Part shown: positions 1 through 7,403 of the stretch, piece after piece
How positions within the stretch are numbered: the first letter of the stretch is position 1
Layout of the letters: every line of letters starts with the position of its first letter
Assembly: GCA_963798655.1 (NCBI GenBank)
Contig: CAWCUH010000003.1
Location: 310,001 to 374,000, forward strand
From: CAVSMC01 sp963798655
GTDB lineage: Bacteria > Pseudomonadota > Gammaproteobacteria > Burkholderiales > Casimicrobiaceae
Length of the DNA stretch: 64,000 nucleotides
Reading direction: 5' to 3'
Made by a program: the position numbers and the translations under genes
Notes under the pieces: generated by a model
Database searches by the model: none
What the model was told of the DNA's origin: nothing
What the model saw: only the letters and a program-made list of their open reading frames with translations

Positions 1-1
1 C

Positions 2-409
2 CGGCCGAGCGATCTCGCACACCACGTGCTGCTGCATCTCGACGATCCCGAAGGCCGCACGCCGTGGATCGACTGGCGTGCATGGCTCGCCGCGAACGGC
101 GAGCCGGGACTCAAGCCCGCGGGGTCGCTGCGCTTCACGCTGTACGACCAGGTGATCCAGGCGGCGGTCGGCGGACAGGGCGTCGCGCTCGGACGGTTGC
201 CGATGATCGCCGAGCTGCTGCGCGATCGGCGCCTCGTCGCACCGTTCCCGAAGAAGTTCGATTCGGCGCGAGGCTACTATGTGCTGATGGCGCCGCATGC
301 GCGCGGGCGGCCGGCTGTCGAGGCGTTCGTCGAATGGATCGCGGCCGAAGCGGCGGCGATCAACGAGCCGGCAGCGTCGGCTGGCCGCCATCGCGGCAAG
401 GCGAAATGA
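2..409 (+). CDS. LysR-family transcriptional regulator, C-terminal part (5' end outside window)
   Basis: The reading frame is open from the first bases of the window and ends with TGA at 407-409, so only the last ~135 residues are present. They match the C-terminal half of the LysR substrate-binding domain, in the GcvA-like subgroup: a W-x-x-W stretch, then an AVGGQGVALGR segment, a 'DRRLVAPF' strand and the final 'GYYVLMAP' strand with a helix. The DNA-binding HTH would lie upstream of the window. The stop overlaps the ATG of the next gene (ATGA), which suggests translational coupling. Assignment to the LysR family is firm; the regulated target is unknown. Confidence 0.8.
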   Translation, partial: RPSDLAHHVLLHLDDPEGRTPWIDWRAWLAANGEPGLKPAGSLRFTLYDQVIQAAVGGQGVALGRLPMIAELLRDRRLVAPFPKKFDSARGYYVLMAPHARGRPAVEAFVEWIAAEAAAINEPAASAGRHRGKAK

Positions 410-1005
410 CGGTGGACGCCCGGTTACCCTCGAACGACACCGCGCACGACGCGCTTGCGCCGTCCGCGTGGGTGCGGCGCTTCGCGCATCTCGTTGCGCC
501 GGGTGCACGCGTGCTCGACGTCGCGTGCGGGCGCGGCCGGCACGCGCGCATGTTCGCCGCACGCGACGCGCGCGTCGTCGCGGTCGACCGCGACGCTGCG
601 GCGATCGCATCGCTCGCCGGCGTGCGCGGCATCGACGCTCGCATCGCCGATCTCGAAAACGCCGCATGGCCGTTTGCCGGCGAGCGCTTCGACGCCATCG
701 TCGTCGCGAATTACCTTCACCGGCCGCTGCTCGGGCCGCTGATCGCCGCATTGGCGGACGACGGCGCTCTGATCTACGAGACGTTCGCGCGCGGCAACGA
801 AGCTTACGGACGACCGTCGAATCCCGCGTTCCTGCTTGCGCCGGACGAGCTGCTCGGCGCGGCGGGCAGCGCGATGACGATCGTCGCGTTCGAGCAAGGC
901 ATCGTCGATGGCGGCGCGCGCGGCGCCGTCGTGCAGCGCGTTGCGGCCGTCGGGCGCGCACGGCCGTGGCCGCCGCTGCTCGAGTCGTCACGTCCCGGGC
1001 AGTAG
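406..1005 (+). CDS. Class I SAM-dependent methyltransferase
   Basis: Protein of 199 residues. The start is the ATG at 406, which overlaps the stop of the LysR gene by 4 bases. Residues ~45-55 carry SAM-binding motif I (VLDVACGRGRH), followed by the acidic end of strand beta-2 (VVAVDRD) and a motif near IADLEN. This is the fold of small TehB/UbiE-like methyltransferases. The substrate cannot be read from the sequence. Coupling to the LysR gene suggests a shared transcript. Confidence 0.75.
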   Translation: MTVDARLPSNDTAHDALAPSAWVRRFAHLVAPGARVLDVACGRGRHARMFAARDARVVAVDRDAAAIASLAGVRGIDARIADLENAAWPFAGERFDAIVVANYLHRPLLGPLIAALADDGALIYETFARGNEAYGRPSNPAFLLAPDELLGAAGSAMTIVAFEQGIVDGGARGAVVQRVAAVGRARPWPPLLESSRPGQ

Positions 1006-1053
1006 CGGCGCATCGAATGCGGTAAAATCCGCTTTTTTCCGACCCTCCATTCA

Positions 1054-1971
1054 ATGCTCACCGGAAGCCTCGTCGCAATCGTCACGCCGATGCACGCAGG
1101 CGGCGCGCTCGATCTGCCGGCGCTGTCGCGCCTGATCGATTGGCACGTGTCGAGCGGTACCGCGGGAATCGTCATCGTCGGCACGACGGGTGAATCGCCC
1201 ACGGTCGACTTCGACGAGCACTGCGTGCTGATCCGAAGCGCCGTCGAGTTCGCGCGCGGACGCGTCGCCGTCGTCGCGGGGACCGGCGCCAACTCCACCA
1301 CCGAGGCGATCGAGCTGACCGCCTACGCGAAGAGCGTCGGCGTGCAGAGCTGCCTCTCGGTCGTCCCGTATTACAACAAGCCGACGCAGGACGGGCTTTA
1401 CCGGCATTTCCGCACGATCGCCGAAAAGGTCGACGTGCCGATGATCGTGTACAACGTGCCCGGACGCACCGTCGCCGACCTCGCCAACGAGACGGTGCTG
1501 CGTCTCGCGCAGGTGCCCGGCATCGTCGGCATCAAGGACGCGACCGCCGATCTCGGCCGCGGCAGCGAGCTGATCCGCGGGCTCAACGCAGCGGGCAAGC
1601 GCGATTTCGTCGTCTACAGCGGCGACGACATCACCGGGCTGCCGCTGATGCTCGTCGGCGGGCACGGTGTGATCTCGGTCACCGCCAACGTCGCACCGAA
1701 GCTCATGGCCGACATGTGCAGCGCGGCGCTTTCCGGCGACGTCGGTGCGGCGCGCGAGCGCAACGACCGGCTGTTGCCGTTGCACCGCAAGCTGTTCGTC
1801 GAGGCGAATCCGATCCCGGTCAAGTGGGCGCTCGCCGAGATGGGCATGATCCAATCCGATTTGCGGCTGCCGCTGACGCCGCTGTCGGCGCAGTTTCACG
1901 AGGTCGTACGCGGCGCATTGCGCGACGCCGGCTGCCTCGAGGTCAAAGGTGTCACGCATGCAGTGCATTGA
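1054..1971 (+). CDS. dapA: 4-hydroxy-tetrahydrodipicolinate synthase
   Basis: Condenses pyruvate with aspartate semialdehyde in the first committed step of lysine/diaminopimelate synthesis (cytoplasm). The 305-residue protein is a full TIM-barrel DapA. It has the GTTGES motif at residues 43-48, the YYNKP motif, the VYNVPGRT loop with the catalytic tyrosine, and the Schiff-base lysine in GIKDAT near residue 162. It is slightly longer than the usual ~292 residues because of a C-terminal extension. A TAAAAT -10-like box lies at 1023-1028. The 3' end overlaps the start of bamC, the usual dapA-bamC order. Confidence 0.95.
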   Translation: MLTGSLVAIVTPMHAGGALDLPALSRLIDWHVSSGTAGIVIVGTTGESPTVDFDEHCVLIRSAVEFARGRVAVVAGTGANSTTEAIELTAYAKSVGVQSCLSVVPYYNKPTQDGLYRHFRTIAEKVDVPMIVYNVPGRTVADLANETVLRLAQVPGIVGIKDATADLGRGSELIRGLNAAGKRDFVVYSGDDITGLPLMLVGGHGVISVTANVAPKLMADMCSAALSGDVGAARERNDRLLPLHRKLFVEANPIPVKWALAEMGMIQSDLRLPLTPLSAQFHEVVRGALRDAGCLEVKGVTHAVH

Positions 1972-3085
1972 CTGGGCTGCGCTCGCGCGAGCGGGCGTGG
2001 CGTTGCTCGCCGCGACGGCGCTGTTGTCGGGTTGCGAAACGATCACGACGTCGTACGGCAAGCGCATCGAATACAAGTCGGTCGCCACGGCGCCGGCGCT
2101 CGAGATTCCGCCCGACCTGACGTCGCCGCAGTACGACGACCGCTACAGCGTTTCGACGGCGTCCGGGCTCGCCGCGCAGAACGCCGCGCGCCCGAAGGCC
2201 GGCGACCAGATCGCCGCCAACGCTGCCGGCGAAGCGCGCCTTGCGCGCAGCGGCAACGAGCGCTGGCTCGTCGTGAAGACGACGCCCGAAAACGCATGGA
2301 ACGTCGTGCGCTCGTTCTGGCAGGACAACGGGTTCGTGCTCGCCGTCGAGCAGCCCGCCGCGGGCATCCTCGAGACGGACTGGGCGGAGAATCGCGGCGA
2401 CCTTCCGCGCGACGCAATCCAGCGCACGCTCGGCAAGGTCGGCGACTTCTTCGTCACGACGTACAAGCAGGACAAGTTCCGCACGCGCATCGAGCGCGGC
2501 ATCGAGCCGGGCACCGTCGAGATCTTCGTGTCGAGCCGGCGGATGGAGCAGATGCCTACCGGCAAGATCGACAACTCGTCGCCGTCGGGCTTCCGCTGGA
2601 TGGTCGTGCCGGCCGATCCGCTCGTCGAAGCGGAATTCCTGCAGCGGCTGATGGTTCGCTTCGGCACGCCCGAGCAGCAGGCGGTGCAGGCGGTGATTGC
2701 ATCGAACAACGCGCCCGATCGCGCACGCCTCGAGACAGCCACCGGCGTTCGACAGCTCGTCGTCGACGACAATTTCGACCGCGCGTGGCGCCGTGTCGGT
2801 CTCGCGCTCGACCGCATCGGCTTCACCGTCGTCGACCGCGACCGCTCGAAGGGGCTCTACTTCGTCCGTTACTCCGATCCGGACGCGCCGACGACGAAGA
2901 CGAGCGACTGGTTGTCGAAGTTGATGTTCTGGCGCGATACGTCGATTAAGCCGGAGCAGTACCGGATCCAGGTGAACGAGTCCGGACCGAAGAGCGTCGT
3001 GCTCGTCCAGGACCCGAACGGCGGGCCGGACAAGACGCAAAGCGGCGACAAGATCCTCGCGCTGCTGCGCGAGCAGCTCAAGTGA
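1958..3085 (+). CDS. bamC: Outer membrane protein assembly lipoprotein BamC (NlpB)
   Basis: Lipoprotein of the BAM complex that inserts beta-barrel proteins into the outer membrane. A signal peptide ends in a lipobox (LLSGC). It is followed by the unstructured 'IPPDLTSP' segment that contacts BamD, then two helix-grip domains (about residues 85-215 and 240-370). The ATG at 1958 is preferred because AAAGG lies 8 bases upstream; a GTG at 1949 is in frame. The gene overlaps the end of dapA by 14 bases, so the two are probably co-transcribed. Confidence 0.93.
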   Translation: MQCIDWAALARAGVALLAATALLSGCETITTSYGKRIEYKSVATAPALEIPPDLTSPQYDDRYSVSTASGLAAQNAARPKAGDQIAANAAGEARLARSGNERWLVVKTTPENAWNVVRSFWQDNGFVLAVEQPAAGILETDWAENRGDLPRDAIQRTLGKVGDFFVTTYKQDKFRTRIERGIEPGTVEIFVSSRRMEQMPTGKIDNSSPSGFRWMVVPADPLVEAEFLQRLMVRFGTPEQQAVQAVIASNNAPDRARLETATGVRQLVVDDNFDRAWRRVGLALDRIGFTVVDRDRSKGLYFVRYSDPDAPTTKTSDWLSKLMFWRDTSIKPEQYRIQVNESGPKSVVLVQDPNGGPDKTQSGDKILALLREQLK

Positions 3086-3106
3086 CGGCGTAGCGCCCGA
3101 TTGCCG

Positions 3107-3871
3107 ATGCGCTTCGCGTCGCTCGGCAGCGGCAGCGAGGGCAACGGGCTCGTCGTCGAGGCCGGCGGCACGCGTATCCTCATCGATTGCGGATTCGGCG
3201 TGAAGGACACGGCGCTGCGCCTGCAGCGCCTCGGCCTTGCACCCGACTCGCTCGCGGCGATCGTCGTCACTCACGAGCACAACGACCATGTCGGCGGCGT
3301 GCCGGCGTTCGCCGCGCGCTATCGGATCGCCGTCTGGGCGACGTTCGGCACGCTGATGATGACCGAGGATCGCTTCGAGGACGTCGAATGCGTCTACGGC
3401 TTCGACAGCCACGACTGCTTCGCCATCGGCGATCTCAACGTGATCCCGGTTGCCGTTCCCCACGACGCGCGCGAGCCCGTGCAGTTCGTCGTCGGCGACG
3501 GCGCCGTTCGCGTCGGCGTGCTGACCGACATCGGGGCGTCGACGCCGCACGTCGAGGCGATGCTGTCGGGCTGCGACGCGCTCGTGCTGGAATGCAATCA
3601 CGACTTGGACATGCTCGCGCAAAGTGACTATCCGCATTCGCTGAAGCAGCGGATCGCCGGCCGCTTCGGCCATCTGCACAACGAGGCGTCCGCGGAGCTG
3701 CTCGCGCGGCTCGACCGCTCGCGGCTGAAGCACGTGATCGCCGCGCATCTTTCGAAGCAGAACAATCGGCCGGAGCTCGCCCGCGCGGCGCTCGCGCGCT
3801 CGCTCGGCTGCGAGCCGCACTGGGTATCGATCGCCGATCAGGACCAGGGATTCGGCTGGCGCGACTTATAG
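3107..3871 (+). CDS. MBL-fold metallo-hydrolase (YycJ/WalJ-like)
   Basis: Metallo-beta-lactamase fold protein of 254 residues. The start is the ATG giving MRFASLGSGSEGN, the conserved start of this family; a TTG six bases upstream is also in frame. The metal motif THEHNDH is at about residues 55-61, with later ligands in VLTDIG and ECNHD. Family members are 5'-3' exonuclease-like hydrolases; the substrate here is unproven. The gene sits just after bamC. Its TAG stop shares its last G with a palindromic repeat (3871-3922). Confidence 0.85.
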   Translation: MRFASLGSGSEGNGLVVEAGGTRILIDCGFGVKDTALRLQRLGLAPDSLAAIVVTHEHNDHVGGVPAFAARYRIAVWATFGTLMMTEDRFEDVECVYGFDSHDCFAIGDLNVIPVAVPHDAREPVQFVVGDGAVRVGVLTDIGASTPHVEAMLSGCDALVLECNHDLDMLAQSDYPHSLKQRIAGRFGHLHNEASAELLARLDRSRLKHVIAAHLSKQNNRPELARAALARSLGCEPHWVSIADQDQGFGWRDL

Positions 3872-3922
3872 GGGACAGAACCACGTTTTCCGCGGCGATT
3901 CGCAAAAACGTGGTCTGTCCCC
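3871..3922. repeat. GGGGACAG palindromic repeat, copy 1
   Basis: Inverted repeat whose left arm begins GGGGACAGAACCACG and whose right arm ends CGTGGTCTGTCCCC, with a short spacer. It forms a long hairpin between the MBL gene and purC. The left arm has one extra A compared with the other copies (31967, 40126, 59485). The first G is the last base of the upstream TAG stop. It may also act as a transcription terminator, although it lacks a T run. Confidence 0.85.
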
Positions 3923-3937
3923 AATTTCGGAGCGGAC

Positions 3938-4660
3938 ATGGAAAAGCGCAACGAGCTCTACAAAGGCAAGGCGAAGACGGTCTATGCGACCGACGATCCG
4001 AACCGGCTGATCATGCATTTTCGCGACGACGTGTCGGCGTTCGACGGCGTGAAGCTCGCGAAGCTCGAGCTCAAAGGCGAGACGAACAACAAGATCAACG
4101 CGTTCGTGATGGCGAAGCTCACCGAGGCCGGCATCGTGACGCATCTCGTTCGCGTGCTGAACGAGCGCGAGTCGCTCGTGCGCGCGATGAGGATGGTTCC
4201 GGTCGAATGCGTCGTGCGCAACGTCTGCGCCGGTTCGATGGCGAAGCGCTACGGCATCGACGAGGGCCGACGGCTGCCCGAGCCGATCTTCGAATTCTTC
4301 CTGAAGAGCGACGCGTTGCACGATCCGCTGGTGAACGACGACCACATCCGCGTGCTCGGCTGGGCGAGCGCCGACGAGATCGCGCAGATGAAAGCGCTCA
4401 CGCACAAGGTCAACGGCGTGCTGAAGCCGTTGTTCGCGCGATCGGGCATCGATCTCGTCGACTACAAGCTCGAGTTCGGCCACCCGACCGACGATCCGCA
4501 CGGCGGCCTGGTGCTCGGCGACGAGTTCACTCCGGATGGCTGCCGCCTCTGGGATGCGAAGAGCGGCGAGAAGCTCGACAAGGATCGCTTCCGGCGCGAC
4601 CTCGGCAGCGTCATCGAGCACTATCGCGAAGTCGCCCAGCGGATCGGCGCCCCGCTGTAG
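3938..4660 (+). CDS. purC: Phosphoribosylaminoimidazole-succinocarboxamide synthase (SAICAR synthetase)
   Basis: ATP-dependent ligase joining CAIR and aspartate in purine synthesis. The 240-residue length is that of the short bacterial PurC type. The start carries the LYKGKAKTVY glycine/lysine motif. Later conserved stretches are DDVSAFDG, VVRNVCAGS, LVNDDH, LVDYKLEFG and DEFTPDGCRLWD. The gene stands alone, with a hairpin repeat upstream and a strong terminator just after it. Confidence 0.96.
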   Translation: MEKRNELYKGKAKTVYATDDPNRLIMHFRDDVSAFDGVKLAKLELKGETNNKINAFVMAKLTEAGIVTHLVRVLNERESLVRAMRMVPVECVVRNVCAGSMAKRYGIDEGRRLPEPIFEFFLKSDALHDPLVNDDHIRVLGWASADEIAQMKALTHKVNGVLKPLFARSGIDLVDYKLEFGHPTDDPHGGLVLGDEFTPDGCRLWDAKSGEKLDKDRFRRDLGSVIEHYREVAQRIGAPL

Positions 4661-4679
4661 CGACGCGCCGGCAGAATGC

Positions 4680-4709
4680 AAAAAGGCCGACCCTTGGGTC
4701 GGCCTTTTT
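4680..4709 (+). terminator. Rho-independent terminator after purC
   Basis: Perfect 14-bp inverted repeat AAAAAGGCCGACCC / GGGTCGGCCTTTTT with a 2-base loop, ending in a run of five T. The A run on the left makes it bidirectional, so it can also end the lipoprotein gene on the opposite strand. Confidence 0.92.
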
Positions 4710-4726
4710 GTCGCGTGCCTTCTGCG

Positions 4727-4985
4727 TTACTTCTTCGGTGCTTCCTTCGTCGCGTCCGCGGGGGCCGGCGCCGGCGCAGCCGCAGGCGCGGCAGCAGGCG
4801 TAGCAGCCGGCGCCATTGCAGCGGTGTCCTTCGGCGCTTCGGCGGTGGTAGCCGGCGCGGGTCGCCGGAGCGGGCGCGGGTGTCACCGCCGGTGCAGGCG
4901 CGGGCGCCGGAGCTGCCGGCTTCTGTTCGCTGCAGCCCGCCACGCCGAACGCGAATGCGGCGGCGACGATCAAGAGCTTGTTCAT
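4727..4985 (-). pseudogene. Small Ala/Pro-rich lipoprotein, frameshifted
   Basis: Starts at the ATG at 4985 with AAGGA a few bases upstream. The N-terminus is a typical lipoprotein signal (MNKLLIVAAAFAFGVAGC), then an Ala-Pro low-complexity region. The open frame leaves the Ala/Pro pattern near 4857-4868 and becomes Arg/Cys-rich. If one base is removed there, the Ala-Pro repeat continues and ends in ...DATKEAPKK with TAA at 4727-4729. This is the expected end of such lipoproteins, so a 1-base insertion (error or mutation) is likely. Function unknown. Confidence 0.7.
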
Positions 4986-5110
4986 TACGATTTCCTTCTG
5001 TCGGTAGGGGGTATCGGCCCCCGGCATGCGTGCCCGGGGTGTCGACTCGTTGACTTTAACACAAAACCCCTATTAATTCATGGGCATTGTGCGGCGCACA
5101 TCGAGATAGA

Positions 5111-5629
5111 TCAAAGACCGAGCGTCGTTGCCGACAGACCGGGCTGGCCGGAGGCCCAGATCTCGTCGAATCGTGTCGCTAGCGGCATGGTCGCCGCCGG
5201 CTGCTCGATGGCAAGCGCCGCACGCGGCCGGTCAACGTGAAACCGGTGGACGAAGTGACGGCCGTCGACGATCACCAGCGGATCCATCACCGCGCGCGCC
5301 TCGATCCCGGTCCGATACAGCGTGATCGCGTGCGCGAACGTTCGCAGCAGATTGGTCAGCCGCGCGCACGACGATTCGACCCAGCGCGTGTCGTGCACGA
5401 TGATGTCGAGCTTCGCCGTGCGGCTCGCGCGCAGGAACCGCGTCAGCCGCTCCGTGCGCGCGGCGCTGTTCCAGCCGGTGTCGGACAAGTCGCGGTCGAA
5501 CACGCGGATCGACTCGTGCGCGAGATCGATCACACGATCGATCGCGGCAACCTGCTCGCTCAGCGTGAGCAGCATCCGCTGCTCGGGCTGCGGCGGTGGA
5601 TCAGTGCGCGGCGGTGTCGAGGAATCCAT
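5111..5629 (-). CDS. Conserved hypothetical protein (DUF7931-like)
   Basis: Protein of 172 residues. After an Asp/Pro-rich start it has a helical region, then an alternating strand pattern (IRVFDRDL, LDIIVHDTRW, AVMDPLVIVDGRHFVHRF). This resembles the C-terminal DUF7931 domain often found beside JmjC-type oxygenases in betaproteobacteria, and recalls a phospholipase-D-like fold without a clear HKD motif. That assignment is from memory of the family. The 3' end of the roxA-like gene overlaps its 5' end by 29 bases, so the two are co-transcribed. Confidence 0.6.
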   Translation of the reverse strand: MDSSTPPRTDPPPQPEQRMLLTLSEQVAAIDRVIDLAHESIRVFDRDLSDTGWNSAARTERLTRFLRASRTAKLDIIVHDTRWVESSCARLTNLLRTFAHAITLYRTGIEARAVMDPLVIVDGRHFVHRFHVDRPRAALAIEQPAATMPLATRFDEIWASGQPGLSATTLGL

Positions 5630-6773
5630 GGCGGTACCAGTCGTGGAGCTGCGCGAGCGTCGATCGTGCGAGCGGCTCGACGGCGGTCGCGGGCAGCGAG
5701 CGCCGGTTGGCGAGCGCCGCGAGCGCGGCGCGATCCGCTTCCGGCCAGCGGCTCGCCGCGCCGTTGATGTAGACGTGCGTGTCGTCGTAGAGCAGCTGCG
5801 TTCGGGCGTCGAGCCGCACCCCGCGCGCGCGCGCCGCGCGCACGAACGCCGCTGCGCTCATCGGTCGCGTCGGCGCATCGAAGAGCACCGTGGCCTTGGG
5901 CTCCGACAGCCAGCAGCCGAGGAAGCGCGACACCGTGCCGCGGTCCCAGCGCACGCGCGCAATCAGCTCCGCGTAGCGCCGCTGCATCGAGCTCGCGATG
6001 CGTGCCGGCTCCGTCGCATGCTTCAGATCGGGGTCGGCGTAGCGTCCCGGCAGGTCGATCTGGTCGCGCAGATGATCGAGAAACGCGGTGGCGAGCTCGG
6101 TGGCACCGGCGGCGCGAAAGCCGATCGAGTACGTCGTGCACGCGTCGAGCGCGACGCCGTCGTGCGCGTAGTTCGGTGGCAGGTAGAGCAGATCGCCCGT
6201 CTCGACGACGGCATCGTGCTCGGGCGTGAAGCGCGCGAGGATCTTCAGCGGCAGCCGCGGCCGCAGCGCGAGATCGGCCTGGCGCCCATAGCGCCAGCGA
6301 CGGCGCCCGCTCACCTGCAGCAGGAACACGTCGTACGAATCGAAGTGCGGACCGACGCCGCCACCCGGCGCCGCATAGCTCACCATGACGTCGTCGAACC
6401 GTGCGTACGGAACGAAGGCGAAGCGGCGCATCAGCGCATCGGCCGCCGGCACGTGCAGGTTCACGCCCTGCACGAGCAGCGTCCAGCCGCGCGCGGGCAG
6501 GCCGGCGAAATCCTTGCGCTTGAACGGGCCGTGCGCGAGCGACCAGCCGCGTCCGCTGCGTACGACCAGGCGCGATTCGACGTCGTCGCGCTGCGCGAGC
6601 GCCATCAGATCGGCACGCGAAAGCGGATCGCTGAAGTCGGGCAGCGCGCGCGGGACGAGCAGCGCCGCCTTGTGCCAGAAGTGCGCAAGAAATGCCGACG
6701 GCGCGCGGCCACCGAGCATCGTGCGCGTGGCAGCGGAAGCGGACGTCGGCGACGGCGTGGCGGGCGTCGGCAT
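5601..6773 (-). CDS. roxA: JmjC/cupin ribosomal oxygenase, RoxA (YcfD)-like
   Basis: Protein of 390 residues; the start is the ATG at 6773. The Fe(II)/2-oxoglutarate oxygenase motif H-x-D is in GPHFDSYDVFLLQ, and the distal histidine is in LPPNYAHDGVAL. The C-terminal part carries the winged-helix-like domain of the family. E. coli RoxA hydroxylates an arginine of ribosomal protein L16; the same role here is inferred from length and motifs. The gene is divergent from slyD. Confidence 0.82.
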   Translation of the reverse strand: MPTPATPSPTSASAATRTMLGGRAPSAFLAHFWHKAALLVPRALPDFSDPLSRADLMALAQRDDVESRLVVRSGRGWSLAHGPFKRKDFAGLPARGWTLLVQGVNLHVPAADALMRRFAFVPYARFDDVMVSYAAPGGGVGPHFDSYDVFLLQVSGRRRWRYGRQADLALRPRLPLKILARFTPEHDAVVETGDLLYLPPNYAHDGVALDACTTYSIGFRAAGATELATAFLDHLRDQIDLPGRYADPDLKHATEPARIASSMQRRYAELIARVRWDRGTVSRFLGCWLSEPKATVLFDAPTRPMSAAAFVRAARARGVRLDARTQLLYDDTHVYINGAASRWPEADRAALAALANRRSLPATAVEPLARSTLAQLHDWYRHGFLDTAAH

Positions 6774-6869
6774 CGCGCGATTATAGGTCGCACCGGTGGC
6801 GTACAATGCGCGATTCCGTGTGGGGCGCGTCGCCGTCGCACGCGTCCTGTCCGCCGCTCGAGTCCCTTC

Positions 6870-7373
6870 ATGAACATCTTCGCCAACACCGTCGTCACGC
6901 TCACGTTCGAGCTGTATGAAATGGACGGGACGAAGGACGGCTCGCTGCTCGAGGCGACGTCGGAGCCGATCGCGTACCTGCACGGCGGGCATTCGGGCAT
7001 GTTACCGAAGCTCGAGGAGGCACTGTCGCACAAGAAGGTGGGCGACCAGCTGTCGGTGATCGTCGAGCCGGCCGACGCCTTCGGCGACTACGATGCCGAG
7101 CTCGTGAAGATCGAGCCGGTCTCCGCATTGCCGCAGGACGTGAAGGTCGGCATGCAGTTCGAGGCGTACGCTTCGCCGGACGCCGAGGCGGGCTCGGGGA
7201 CGGTGTTCACCGTGACCGATATCGCCGACGGCAAGGTCGTGCTGGACGGCAACCATCCGTGGGCTGGCAAGCGGCTGCGCTTCGAGTGCAACATCCTCGA
7301 CGTGCGGCCCGCGACGCAGGAAGAAATCCAGCACGGGCATGTGCACGGCGCCGGCGGGCACCACCATCACTGA
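6870..7373 (+). CDS. slyD: FKBP-type peptidyl-prolyl isomerase, SlyD-like
   Basis: Protein of 167 residues: a split FKBP domain (YLHGGHSGMLPKLEEAL at about 33-49) with an inserted IF flap domain, then a short His-rich tail (HGHVHGAGGHHHH). SlyD is a chaperone and prolyl isomerase that binds nickel through such a tail. The tail here is short and has no Cys, unlike E. coli SlyD. A TACAAT -10-like box lies at 6802-6807. The gene converges on mutS. Confidence 0.9.
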   Translation: MNIFANTVVTLTFELYEMDGTKDGSLLEATSEPIAYLHGGHSGMLPKLEEALSHKKVGDQLSVIVEPADAFGDYDAELVKIEPVSALPQDVKVGMQFEAYASPDAEAGSGTVFTVTDIADGKVVLDGNHPWAGKRLRFECNILDVRPATQEEIQHGHVHGAGGHHHH

Positions 7374-7403
7374 ACGGCGACGCTTTGCCGCTCGGCTCGA
7401 ACG

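Noticed and set aside
1952..3820. A 622-codon open frame on the minus strand across bamC and the MBL gene
   Set aside because: Composition is Arg/Ala/Asp/Val-rich as expected for the complement of GC-rich codons, and the plus-strand genes are clearly real.
5322..6869. Long plus-strand open frame reaching into slyD
   Set aside because: The part before 6870 is the antisense of the roxA-like gene; only the SlyD portion has homology.
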